Below are positions 23,711 through 31,918 of a stretch of 64,000 nucleotides of DNA, piece after piece (position 1 is the stretch's first letter; each line of letters opens with the position of its first letter). The notes under the pieces are model-generated. The model saw only the letters and a list, made by a program, of their open reading frames with translations. It did not search any database and had not been told where the DNA came from. This DNA is from Williamsia maris (GTDB taxonomy: Bacteria; Actinomycetota; Actinomycetes; Mycobacteriales; Mycobacteriaceae), in assembly GCF_024171815.1 (NCBI RefSeq), contig NZ_JAMTCJ010000003.1:62001-126000 (forward strand). The letters are read 5' to 3'. Both the position numbers and the translations under genes were made by a program.

Positions 23711-24409
23711 TCAGACCGGCGTGCCCCGATCCCGCAGGCACAACGCACGCGAATACGACTCGATCACGCGACGGTCGCCGGCCCCTGGGTCGCGCGATCT
23801 CATCCGGCGAACCGTGGGTAACACCTCTTCGGACCACCACACCGCCGCGAGCTCTTCGCGGGAGGACGTCGGGGTGCGAGAGTCGAGAGTCCGGCGAAAC
23901 CCCCAGGCCTCCACGGCATCGGTCAGTCGAGACCAATGCGCGGGGTCGTCGAGCCAGAGGTCGGGTCGGATCGCATGGTCCAGCGGCACCCGCTCGAGAA
24001 AGCGGCGTTCGGCCGCCTTCGCGGGCAGGTGGTGCGGTCGTACACAGGCCGACGCGAACGCGACGGTGCGGATACCGGCCACGTCGGCCTCGACAGTCGT
24101 GAGACGGGCTCGGATCGCGGCGCCGATTCGGTGATGACCGTCCACGACGAAGTACAACTCGCCGAGCTGCACCAGGCGTACCGGTGGTACGCCCATGGCG
24201 CCCACCGGGGAGTGTCGGGCCCGAACGTTGCGGTGTCGCGGCCGGAACCTCGTGTCGAAATCATTTGTACGCGAAGCGGATCCGACGATTGCGCTCACCG
24301 GAACGTCACCGCGGCGCCCCGGCATCACCCCGTCGGAACCCAACGCGCCGAGCGCATCGCCGAGGGCGATGAGTCGGTCCGCGCGTCGGCCCACGAAGCT
24401 ACGCGTCAC
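23711..24409 (-). CDS. ParB/sulfiredoxin-fold domain protein of unknown role
   Basis: A 232-aa protein. Around residues 87-100 it has LYFVVDGHHRIGAA, the phosphate/nucleotide-binding signature of the ParB/Srx N-terminal fold, preceded by a segment (PVSAIVGSASRTNDFDTRF) seen in actinobacterial ParB-like proteins that are not chromosome-partition factors. The C-terminal half, with WLDDPAHWSRL and a run of charged residues, resembles no domain I can name. There is no helix-turn-helix that I can see. It is not part of nadA's operon (the genes are 185 nt apart, and the nadA operator lies between). Function unknown; nucleotide binding is plausible. Confidence 0.65.
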   Translation of the reverse strand: MTRSFVGRRADRLIALGDALGALGSDGVMPGRRGDVPVSAIVGSASRTNDFDTRFRPRHRNVRARHSPVGAMGVPPVRLVQLGELYFVVDGHHRIGAAIRARLTTVEADVAGIRTVAFASACVRPHHLPAKAAERRFLERVPLDHAIRPDLWLDDPAHWSRLTDAVEAWGFRRTLDSRTPTSSREELAAVWWSEEVLPTVRRMRSRDPGAGDRRVIESYSRALCLRDRGTPV

Positions 24410-24538
24410 GACGCCGAGCGGACGAGGAGTGCGGCGGACGTGAGCCGTGGGCGATGGCCGACCCAGCGGCGAGACCCGACCAGAGGTCGATCACGAAACG
24501 AGGCAAGAGGTGACGGTGGGTTCGCCGGACGCGGCGAC

Positions 24539-24556
24539 GGTGCATGAACATGCACC
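24539..24556. promoter_or_regulatory. 18-bp perfect palindrome upstream of the GlxA-type regulator
   Basis: GGTGCATG-AA-CATGCACC is symmetrical at every position except the two spacer bases. It ends 65 nt before the start of the GlxA-type regulator and lies in the 212-nt gap between two divergent genes. An operator for self-regulation or for the divergent ParB-like gene is the simplest reading. Confidence 0.5.
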
Positions 24557-24609
24557 CATCCTCGGGCGGACAGAGCGGTCACAACAGTGGCGCCAGTGAC
24601 TATGTTCGT

Positions 24610-24615
24610 TAAGAT
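24610..24615 (+). promoter_or_regulatory. Candidate -10 for the GlxA-type regulator (leaderless)
   Basis: TAAGAT lies 6 nt before the ATG at 24622. No Shine-Dalgarno precedes the ATG, which fits a leaderless mRNA. A -35 is not clear. Confidence 0.45.
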
Positions 24616-24621
24616 AGTGAC

Positions 24622-25596
24622 ATGCACACCGTGGCCGTTCTCGCCTATCCGGGCATGTCGGGTTTCGAGTCCGGCATCGCAGCCGAGATCTTCGGGATGA
24701 CCGAGTACACCGGTCCGTTCTCCGCAGGGATCGAGCGGCCGTGGTACTCGGTCAAGTACTGCTCCCCCAGTCCGGGCGGGGTGTCGATGATCGGTGGCGC
24801 AACCCTGACGACGCCGTACGGTCTGGACGACCTGGCCGACGCCGACACCGTTGTGATCCCCAGCGTCGCCGACGTCACCACACACACCGAACACGATGTG
24901 ACCGAGGCGATCCGAACGGCCTCCGGTCGTGGGTCACGTCTGGTGTCGATCTGCTCGGGGGCGTTCGCGTTGGCCGAGGCAGGTGTTCTCGACGGTCTCA
25001 GCGCGACCACACACTGGGTATACGTCGACCTCCTCCAGCAACGCTTTCCCGACATCGACGTCGACCCGACACCCCTGTATGTCGACGCCGGGTCGGTGCT
25101 GACCAGCGCGGGATGCGCTGCCGGACTCGACCTCTGCCTCCACATCATCCGGTCCGATCGAGGTGCAGCTGTGGCCAATGATGTGGCCCGTCGCCTCGTC
25201 GCACCCCCGCACCGCGCCGGCGGTCAGGCCCAGTACATCGACGCACCCGTCTCGGTGGCCACCGATGACAGCCGCATCTCGCAGAGCATGGCGTGGGCGT
25301 TGGACCATCTGGGGTCCCCCATCGGCCTCGATCAACTCGCGTCGCAGGCAGCGGTGTCGCGGCGCAGCTACCTGCGACAGTTCGCCCAGGCGACCGGGAC
25401 CACTCCGATCAAGTGGTTGATCGGACAGCGGGTCACCGCCAGTCTGGAACTCCTGGAGTCGACGACGCTGTCCGTGGAACAGGTCGCCCGACGGGTCGGT
25501 TTCGAGTCCGCGGTCACCTATCGCCACCACTTCGTCCGCGCGATGCGGACCACCCCGAGCGACTACCGAACCGCCTTCGTCCACGACAGCGCCTGA
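24622..25596 (+). CDS. GlxA-family AraC-type transcriptional regulator with DJ-1/PfpI domain
   Basis: 324 aa. Residues 1-165 form a DJ-1/PfpI (class I glutamine amidotransferase-like) domain with the nucleophile-elbow cysteine in SICSGAFALAEAG. Residues 215-320 form an AraC-type double helix-turn-helix, with GLDQLASQAAVSRRSYLRQF and the second helix pair VEQVARRVGFES. GlxA-type proteins act as activators or repressors of varied metabolic genes; the N-terminal domain is thought to sense a small molecule. The target is unknown. It may control itself through the palindrome at 24539-24556. The next gene, nrtR, is 126 nt downstream on the same strand. Confidence 0.9.
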   Translation: MHTVAVLAYPGMSGFESGIAAEIFGMTEYTGPFSAGIERPWYSVKYCSPSPGGVSMIGGATLTTPYGLDDLADADTVVIPSVADVTTHTEHDVTEAIRTASGRGSRLVSICSGAFALAEAGVLDGLSATTHWVYVDLLQQRFPDIDVDPTPLYVDAGSVLTSAGCAAGLDLCLHIIRSDRGAAVANDVARRLVAPPHRAGGQAQYIDAPVSVATDDSRISQSMAWALDHLGSPIGLDQLASQAAVSRRSYLRQFAQATGTTPIKWLIGQRVTASLELLESTTLSVEQVARRVGFESAVTYRHHFVRAMRTTPSDYRTAFVHDSA

Positions 25597-25689
25597 AACG
25601 ACGGCGATCACACCGATGCCTGCGATCCGCTCGCAACGGCCCGGCCTGCGGGATCGAAGGCCCAACGCGCGGGGTGGTGTGACGGTCGG

Positions 25690-25715
25690 TGAGCACCTGC
25701 TCATCGACATAGACT
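25690..25715 (+). promoter_or_regulatory. nrtR promoter: palindrome and leaderless -10
   Basis: TAGACT (25710-25715) stands 7 nt before the ATG of nrtR, as in leaderless genes. Just upstream, TGAGCA-CC-TGCTCA (25690-25703) is a perfect 6-bp-arm palindrome covering the -35 area, where a bound repressor would block RNA polymerase. A near-identical palindrome lies beside sorC at 43127-43140. Confidence 0.4.
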
Positions 25716-25722
25716 GGGGGGC

Positions 25723-26418
25723 ATGGGCGCGGACGGCATCATCCACGAGGTGCTCGACGCCGTCTTCCAGGTTCGCTCCCCCGCGTCCGACGCCCCACCG
25801 GAGTTGTCGGTGCTGCTGTGGCAGCGGGCGCGCGACCCCCAACGCGGCACCTGGTCGCTGCCCGGCGGCATCCTGCGCGCCGACGAGGACCTCACGACCT
25901 CGGCGAGACGTCTGCTGGCCGAGAAGGTCGACGTCCGCGAGGTGGCGCACCTCGAGCAACTGTCGGTGTTCTCCGCGCCGCACCGCCTGCCCGGCCCCCG
26001 AGTGATCGCCTCGACCTACCTCGGCTTGGTGCGCTCGGATTCGACCGCAAACCTTCCCCCCGACACCCGATGGCACCCCGTCGGTGCGCTGCCGGAGATG
26101 AGTTTCGATCACCGCGAGGTCGTCACGTTGGCCCGCACGCGCCTCGCGGCGAAGCTGTCCTACACGAACATCGCGTTCGCGCTGGCTCCGCCGGACTTCG
26201 CCATGTCCACCCTCAGCGACATCTACTGCGCGGCACTGGGGTATCCGGTCGACTCGACCAACCTGCTCCGCATCCTGTCCCGCCGCGGCGTGGTCAGCGC
26301 GACCGGGACGGTCGGGCGCACCGGCCGTTCGGGCGGTCGCCCTCCCGCGTTGTATCGCTTCGCCGAGAACGGGTTACGCGTCACCGACGAGTTCGCCACC
26401 CTGCGGCCCCCGGCCTGA
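25723..26418 (+). CDS. nrtR: Nudix-related transcriptional regulator of NAD synthesis
   Basis: 231 aa. The N-terminal half is a Nudix fold: RGTWSLPGGILRADEDL is the start of a Nudix box, but the catalytic REXXEE part is replaced by RRLLAEK, so hydrolase activity is probably lost. The C-terminal half (about 145-231) is a winged helix-turn-helix ending in RRGVVSATGTVGRTGRSGGRPP, typical of NrtR. In this family ADP-ribose binding to the Nudix domain controls DNA binding. Homologues in mycobacteria lie next to nadABC and repress it. Here nadA lies 2.2 kb away with a suitable palindrome in front. Its last 45 bp overlap the end of the DUF2567 gene on the other strand. Confidence 0.88.
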   Translation: MGADGIIHEVLDAVFQVRSPASDAPPELSVLLWQRARDPQRGTWSLPGGILRADEDLTTSARRLLAEKVDVREVAHLEQLSVFSAPHRLPGPRVIASTYLGLVRSDSTANLPPDTRWHPVGALPEMSFDHREVVTLARTRLAAKLSYTNIAFALAPPDFAMSTLSDIYCAALGYPVDSTNLLRILSRRGVVSATGTVGRTGRSGGRPPALYRFAENGLRVTDEFATLRPPA

Positions 26419-27039
26419 GGTCTCGACGCCCAGGTCGGCGCGGCGGACCACGAGGAGCATCACCAGATAGGTCAGCAGCGCACCCATCGGCGCGATGACC
26501 AGGATGGCCCAGGAGAACGCGAAGCCGCCTGCGGGATCGACTGCGGCGCCGCCCAATCGAAGGCTCGGCGCGCTGGTGAAGAACTGGCCGACCGCGGTGT
26601 CACCGACACCGGGGTGTCGGGCGCCGGCGATCAGACCGCCGATCCAGGCGGCCACCGCGGCTCCGACAACGGCGCCGACCGCCACCGACAGGGCGCCGGC
26701 CGACCCGCGCAGCGGACGGATCCACCACGCACCGACACCGCCGATCGCGCCGGCCACGAAACTGATGCACGCGAACACCGCGACCGCATCGAACCGGTGG
26801 CCGGTGTCGGCGCCGAGCGCACCCGCCCGCCCCGGCGCGACGACCACACCGGTGACACCGGGAACCACCAGGCCCCAGAGGATTCCACCGATCAAACCGA
26901 CGACGGCGACACCGAGCACCGCGAACACCGCCAGCCGCAGGAGTCGCCGGACATCGATCCGGTCGACGATCGGTGCGGCGTCGGCGACGGGACCGTCGGG
27001 TCCCGGTCCGGGCGCGAGGAAGTCGGGGCCGGCGGTCAT
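26374..27039 (-). CDS. DUF2567-family membrane protein next to bioB
   Basis: From the ATG at 27039 this is a 221-aa protein with four hydrophobic segments (about residues 36-65, 85-105, 112-135 and 172-200) and an N-terminal Pro/Gly-rich cytoplasmic part. The position after the bsaP-like gene and the topology match M. tuberculosis Rv1591. Function is unknown. Its start overlaps the upstream gene by 4 nt, so it is translated with bioB and bsaP. It ends in TAA inside the end of nrtR, giving a 45-bp antisense overlap. Confidence 0.8.
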   Translation of the reverse strand: MTAGPDFLAPGPGPDGPVADAAPIVDRIDVRRLLRLAVFAVLGVAVVGLIGGILWGLVVPGVTGVVVAPGRAGALGADTGHRFDAVAVFACISFVAGAIGGVGAWWIRPLRGSAGALSVAVGAVVGAAVAAWIGGLIAGARHPGVGDTAVGQFFTSAPSLRLGGAAVDPAGGFAFSWAILVIAPMGALLTYLVMLLVVRRADLGVETSGRGPQGGELVGDA

Positions 27040-27329
27040 CGGCGGCCGAGGAACGTCGAGTCGACGGAACCGTGTCGAGAACATCGAGCGGTCCACCCGT
27101 CCGGGACGACCTGGACGATCATGCGGCGGCCGCACTGTCCGCAGAACCGTGGTGGCTCGAGTCCGAGCTCGGCCGCGGCCGGGATCTCCTGCTGTGCAGG
27201 CGAATCCACCTGGACACCGGTGTAGACCCCGAACCGCAGGGGTTCGGTCAGCGGGGTGATCGCGTCGGGCGCGTCGAGACCGCCCTCGCGATCCCCGGCG
27301 GACTCCGCGATCACGACGTCACCGACCAT
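27036..27329 (-). CDS. bsaP: Biotin synthase auxiliary protein-like (Rv1590 type)
   Basis: 97 aa. The C-terminal part has a small metal-binding-like knuckle, FCGQCGRRM, with a further cysteine in ARCSRHGS. The gene starts 4 nt after bioB and is followed with a 4-nt overlap by DUF2567, the same order as Rv1589-Rv1590-Rv1591. The Rv1590 protein has been reported as an auxiliary factor needed for biotin synthase function in mycobacteria (BsaP). I assign the name from position and size and from memory of that family, not from a search. Confidence 0.75.
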   Translation of the reverse strand: MVGDVVIAESAGDREGGLDAPDAITPLTEPLRFGVYTGVQVDSPAQQEIPAAAELGLEPPRFCGQCGRRMIVQVVPDGWTARCSRHGSVDSTFLGRR

Positions 27330-27333
27330 CGGG

Positions 27334-28377
27334 TCAGATGCTGTCGTTGAGAGCCTTGATCGGCATCTGCAGGTCGACGAGCAGATCGAGATCGGCCTCG
27401 GCGGGACGGCCCAGGGTGGTCAGGTAGTTGCCCACGATGACCGCGTTGATGCCGCCCAGGATGCCCTGCTTGGCGCCGAGGTCACCCAGGGTGATCTCGC
27501 GTCCGCCGGCGAACCGCAGGATGGTGCGCGGCAGCGCCAGACGGAATGCCGCGACCGCGCGCAGCGCGTCGGACGCGGGCAGCACGTCGAGGTCACCGAA
27601 CGGGGTGCCCGGACGCGGGTTGAGGAAGTTGAGGGGGACCTCGTCGGGGTTCAGCGCCGCGAGATCGGCCGCAAACTCGGCGCGCTGCTCCAGCGACTCG
27701 CCCATGCCGAGGATGCCGCCGCAGCAGACCTCCATGCCGGCCTCGCGCACCATGCGCAGGGTGCCCTCGCGCTCCTCCCACGTGTGCGTGGTGACCACGT
27801 TCGGGAAGTGCGACCGGGCGGTCTCGAGGTTGTGGTTGTAGCGGTGCACGCCCATCGCGGCGAGCTCGTCGACCTGCTCCTGGGTCAACATGCCCAGGCT
27901 GCAGGCGATCTGGATGTCGACCTCGTTGCGGATGGCCTCGATGCCTGCGGCGACCTGACTCATCAGGCGCTTGTCGGGTCCGCGGACGGCAGCGACGATG
28001 CAGAACTCCGTCGCGCCGGTCTTCGCGGTCTGCTTGGCCGCCTCGACCAGCGACGGGATGTCGATCCACGCGCTGCGCACCGGCGAGGTGAACAGGCCCG
28101 ACTGCGAGCAGAAGTGGCAGTCCTCGGGGCAACCGCCGGTCTTGAGCGAGATGATGCCCTCGACCTCGACCTCGGGGCCGCACCACTTCATGCGTACGTC
28201 GTGGGCGAGCTGCAGCAGATCGGTCAGGCGGTCGTCGCCGAGCTGCAGCACCGACAGGGTCTCGGCCTGGGTCAGCGGTTCACCGCGCTCGAGAACCTTC
28301 TCGCGGGCCAGGTCGAGGATGTCGGCCTCGTCTGCATGGGTTCCCGGCTGATCCGGGCGGACAGGAGCCTGGGTCAC
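27334..28377 (-). CDS. bioB: Biotin synthase
   Basis: Radical SAM enzyme that inserts sulfur into dethiobiotin. The radical SAM cysteines are in [16 protein letters not shown], the Arg-containing RFAGGRE and [13 protein letters not shown] are BioB motifs. The start is the GTG at 28377 because GAGGAGG stands 4 nt before it; the ATG 10 codons further up has no ribosome binding site. That gives 347 aa. It leads a small operon with bsaP and DUF2567, and lies 94 nt from bioD, transcribed the same way, so it may also receive transcription from bioAFD. Confidence 0.97.
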   Translation of the reverse strand: MTQAPVRPDQPGTHADEADILDLAREKVLERGEPLTQAETLSVLQLGDDRLTDLLQLAHDVRMKWCGPEVEVEGIISLKTGGCPEDCHFCSQSGLFTSPVRSAWIDIPSLVEAAKQTAKTGATEFCIVAAVRGPDKRLMSQVAAGIEAIRNEVDIQIACSLGMLTQEQVDELAAMGVHRYNHNLETARSHFPNVVTTHTWEEREGTLRMVREAGMEVCCGGILGMGESLEQRAEFAADLAALNPDEVPLNFLNPRPGTPFGDLDVLPASDALRAVAAFRLALPRTILRFAGGREITLGDLGAKQGILGGINAVIVGNYLTTLGRPAEADLDLLVDLQMPIKALNDSI

Positions 28378-28471
28378 GGGCCCTCCTCGATGACGTCGTG
28401 CGATCACTGCGGGGCCGTCGGAAACACGCGCCCGGTGGGGCGTGGGAGTGACGGCCGCGACCCAGTGTGCC

Positions 28472-29158
28472 CTATCCCGCCTTCAGGCCCCGCACCCAGT
28501 GTGGGTCGAACCACCCGGGCGCTCGCTCGGTGAAGTCTGCGCGTGTCAGACGCCCCGCGCCGGCGGGAACGACACCGACGATCGGCGTGTCGGTCAGTCG
28601 CGGCAGGTCGACGCGGTTGCAGCGGGTGGCCAGATCCGGTTCGTCGGGCCAGGAACCGATGACGAGCCCGCTGACCTCGACGCCCCGCGCGCGAATGGCG
28701 TCGACGGTGAGTTCGGTGTGGTTGAGGGTGCCGAGGCCGGCCGCGGCCACCACGACCACCGGCGCCGACAGCGCGATGGCGACGTCGAGGACGGTCAGGT
28801 CGACACCGAGCCGGACGAGCACTCCCCCGGCCCCCTCGACGAGGACGACGTCACGGTCGCCGACCCGGGCCACGGCGTCGGTGACCGACGTCAGGGTCAG
28901 CGGAGCCATGCCCGCGCGGGAGGCGGCGGTCTCGGGCGCCAGCGGCTCGGGGTAGCGGGCCCCCTCGACGGTCGAGCTGATCCCGGTCAGCCGCACTACC
29001 TCGTCGATGTCACCGGGTTCACCGGGACCGACCCCGGTCTGCCCGGGTTTGCACACCCCCACCGTGGCGCCGTTCGCGGCCACCGCGGCCCCGATGGCGG
29101 CGGTGGCGATGGTCTTGCCGACGTCGGTGGACGTCCCGGTGACGACGAGGATCGACAT
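28472..29158 (-). CDS. bioD: Dethiobiotin synthetase
   Basis: BioD carboxylates 7,8-diaminopelargonate with ATP to dethiobiotin. It has the P-loop near the N-terminus ([18 protein letters not shown]), CKPGQTG with the substrate-binding lysine, and [11 protein letters not shown]. It has 228 aa. The ATG at 29158 shares one base with the bioF stop codon (TGATG). Confidence 0.96.
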   Translation of the reverse strand: MSILVVTGTSTDVGKTIATAAIGAAVAANGATVGVCKPGQTGVGPGEPGDIDEVVRLTGISSTVEGARYPEPLAPETAASRAGMAPLTLTSVTDAVARVGDRDVVLVEGAGGVLVRLGVDLTVLDVAIALSAPVVVVAAAGLGTLNHTELTVDAIRARGVEVSGLVIGSWPDEPDLATRCNRVDLPRLTDTPIVGVVPAGAGRLTRADFTERAPGWFDPHWVRGLKAG

Positions 29159-30330
29159 CAGCGCCTCACCGCGTCGGTCGCGGCGACGGCTGTGCGCGCG
29201 CGGGTGACGACCGCCGCGACCCGGTCGAGCTCCTTGGCACCGAGATCGGCGCGCACCGTGAGTCGGATGCGGGAGGTGCCCGGCGGGACCGACGGGGGCC
29301 GGAAGCACCCCACGGCGACACCGTCGGCGAGGCATCGACGGGCCACCTCCAGCGCGGCGGCGGGCTCACCGATGATCAGCGACACCACCGCGGCGGACGG
29401 CGTCTCGGCGCCGCACGCGGTCGCCAGTCGTCGGGCGTTCTCGCGCACGCGGTCACACAGGTCGGGTTCGGCACGCAGCACGCCGAGCGCGGCCCGGGCG
29501 GCACCGACCGCGGCGGGCGCCAACCCGGTGTCGAAGATGAACGAGCGCGCACGGTCGACCAGATGGTCCCGCAGGGTCGTCGGCCCGGCGACGAGGCCGC
29601 CCTGCGAACCGAAGGACTTCGAGAGCACGGCGGTGACGATCAGGTCGACGGCGCCGGACAGACCCAGCTCGTCGACGACCCCGCGGCCACCGCGACCGCG
29701 GACCCCGAGTGCATGGGCCTCGTCGACGACGATCAGTGCGCCGTGTTCGCGTGCCGCGGCGTACAACTCGGCGACCGGTGCGACGGCACCGTCGATGCTG
29801 TAGACGGAGTCGGTCACGACCATGGCGCGGTCCTCGGTGCGCTCGCGCAGCGCGGTCCGGACGGCCTCGTGGTCGCCGCGGTCGACGACCACGACCCGCG
29901 CCCGCGACAGCCGACACCCGTCGATCAACGAGGCGTGGGCACCCCCGTCGCTGACGATGAGGTCGCCACGCCCCATCAGCGCGGTGATGACCCCGACATT
30001 CGCGAGGTACCCGGAGGAGAAGACGAGTGCGCTCGCGGTCCCGAGGAACTCGGCGAGTTCGCGTTCGAGGGCGGCGTGCAGGGCGGTGGTGCCGGTGACG
30101 AGCCGCGATGCGGTCGCCCCCGCACCCCACGTCTGCACGGCCTCGATCGCTCCGGCGATCACCCGCGGATCGGTGGACAGGCCCAGGTAGTCGTTGGAGG
30201 CGAGGTTCAGGACACCGTCGTCGGCACGGCGCGGCGCCAGGGTGCGGTGCAGCCCCTCGGCGTCGCGGACACGCGCCGCCTCGACCAGCCAATCGAGTGC
30301 TGAGGGACGGGGGGAATCAGACGCATTCAT
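29158..30330 (-). CDS. bioF: 8-amino-7-oxononanoate synthase
   Basis: PLP enzyme that condenses pimeloyl thioester with alanine. The 390-aa protein shows [37 protein letters not shown] and the Schiff-base lysine in [11 protein letters not shown]. It follows bioA by 65 nt and overlaps bioD by one base. Confidence 0.96.
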   Translation of the reverse strand: MNASDSPRPSALDWLVEAARVRDAEGLHRTLAPRRADDGVLNLASNDYLGLSTDPRVIAGAIEAVQTWGAGATASRLVTGTTALHAALERELAEFLGTASALVFSSGYLANVGVITALMGRGDLIVSDGGAHASLIDGCRLSRARVVVVDRGDHEAVRTALRERTEDRAMVVTDSVYSIDGAVAPVAELYAAAREHGALIVVDEAHALGVRGRGGRGVVDELGLSGAVDLIVTAVLSKSFGSQGGLVAGPTTLRDHLVDRARSFIFDTGLAPAAVGAARAALGVLRAEPDLCDRVRENARRLATACGAETPSAAVVSLIIGEPAAALEVARRCLADGVAVGCFRPPSVPPGTSRIRLTVRADLGAKELDRVAAVVTRARTAVAATDAVRR

Positions 30331-30395
30331 CGTCGCTCAGCGTCTCACACGGCTGTTTCCGCCCACTCGACGTCCGCATCCGCCCACTCGACGTC

Positions 30396-31685
30396 TCAGC
30401 GAGCGTGTGTGTGCACCACGGCGGTGATCGCAGCGACGACGGTGTCGATGTCGTCGGCGGAGGAGATGAACGGTGGCATGGCGTAGACGAGGGCCCCGAA
30501 CGGCCGCAGCCACGCTCCGGCGTCGACCGCCGCCTCGGTCGCCACCGCCATGTCCACAGCCGAGTCGAGTTGGACCACGCCGATCGCGCCCAGTACACGC
30601 ACGTCGACGACCGAGTCGAGCTCCCGTAGCGGTTCGAGGCCTTCGCGCAGTCGGGCCTCGATCGCGGAGACCCGACCGCGCCAGTCGCCGTCGAGGAGCA
30701 GTTCGAGGGACGCGACCGAGACCGCGCAGGCGAGGGGGTTGGCCATGAACGTCGGGCCGTGCGCGAGCACGCCCATCTCGCCCTCGCTGATCGTGGTGGC
30801 GATCCGCTCGGTGCACAGGGTCGCCGCCATCGTCATGTAGCCGCCGGTCAACGCCTTGCCCACGCACATGATGTCCGGCGCGACCCCCGCGTGTTCGGCG
30901 GCGAACAGGGCGCCGGTGCGGCCGAACCCGGTGGCGATCTCGTCGAAGATCAGCAGGACGTCGTTCTCGTCACAGATCCGCCGGAGGTCGGCGAGGTAGC
31001 GCGGGTCGTGGAACCGCATCCCGCCGGCGCCCTGGACCACCGGTTCGACGATGACCGCGGCCAGCTCGGACCGGTGGGCGGCGACCGCGTCGGCCAGCTC
31101 GGCGACGTAGTCGGATCGGTACTCGGACGGCGGCGGGCCGACGAAGACCTGGTCGCGCAGGACGCCGGTCCACTGCGAGTGCATGCCGCCGTCGGGATCG
31201 CAGACACTCATGGGGGTGAAGGTGTCGCCGTGATATCCCCCGCGCCAGGTCAGCAGTCGCGGCCGGTCGATGCCCTGCCCGCGCCAGTACTGCAGCGCCA
31301 TCTTGATCGCGACCTCCACCGACACCGACCCGGAGTCGCAGAAGAACACGCGCTGCAGCGGCTCGGGGGTGATGTCGACGAGCAGCCGCGCCAGCCGCGC
31401 GGCCGGCTCATGGGTGAGGCCGCCGAACATCACGTGGGCCATCGAGTCGAGTTGGGTGCGGACGGCGGCGTCGAGCACCGGGTTGGCGTAGCCGTGGATC
31501 GCCGCCCACCACGAGCTCATCCCGTCGACGACCTCGCGTCCGTCGGCCAGCCGGATCCTGGTCCCGGCAGCGGACTCGACCACCAGTGGCGCGGGTCCAC
31601 CCGCGGTCATCGAGCCGTACGGATGCCAGATCAACTCGTCGTCGATCGCCGTGATCTCGGCGGTGGTCAGCGGGTTCCGGGCCAT
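30396..31685 (-). CDS. bioA: Adenosylmethionine-8-amino-7-oxononanoate aminotransferase
   Basis: BioA transfers the amino group of S-adenosylmethionine to KAPA to give 7,8-diaminopelargonate. Typical elements are HPYGSM near the N-terminus, [43 protein letters not shown], the PLP lysine in [14 protein letters not shown] and [13 protein letters not shown]. It has 429 aa. It is the first gene of bioA-F-D; the divergent acyltransferase starts 233 nt away, and that gap must hold both promoters. Confidence 0.97.
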   Translation of the reverse strand: MARNPLTTAEITAIDDELIWHPYGSMTAGGPAPLVVESAAGTRIRLADGREVVDGMSSWWAAIHGYANPVLDAAVRTQLDSMAHVMFGGLTHEPAARLARLLVDITPEPLQRVFFCDSGSVSVEVAIKMALQYWRGQGIDRPRLLTWRGGYHGDTFTPMSVCDPDGGMHSQWTGVLRDQVFVGPPPSEYRSDYVAELADAVAAHRSELAAVIVEPVVQGAGGMRFHDPRYLADLRRICDENDVLLIFDEIATGFGRTGALFAAEHAGVAPDIMCVGKALTGGYMTMAATLCTERIATTISEGEMGVLAHGPTFMANPLACAVSVASLELLLDGDWRGRVSAIEARLREGLEPLRELDSVVDVRVLGAIGVVQLDSAVDMAVATEAAVDAGAWLRPFGALVYAMPPFISSADDIDTVVAAITAVVHTHAR

Positions 31686-31918
31686 CGGGCGAGCGTATCC
31701 ACCGACCGGTGTCGCGCCGCGGGGCCGGGGACGTTACCGCGCGACGGGCGGTCCCCGCATCCGTTTCGCCAGGTCGACCGGCGCGGCACGGCATCGCGGA
31801 AGTGGAATTCACGAAGACGGCAGGTACATTACGAATCGACGACCGCGACTCCTCGCCGACGCTCACACCGCCGAGTGTCGGAGATTTCCCCCCGACAGCT
31901 AGCGAGACCAACCACGTG

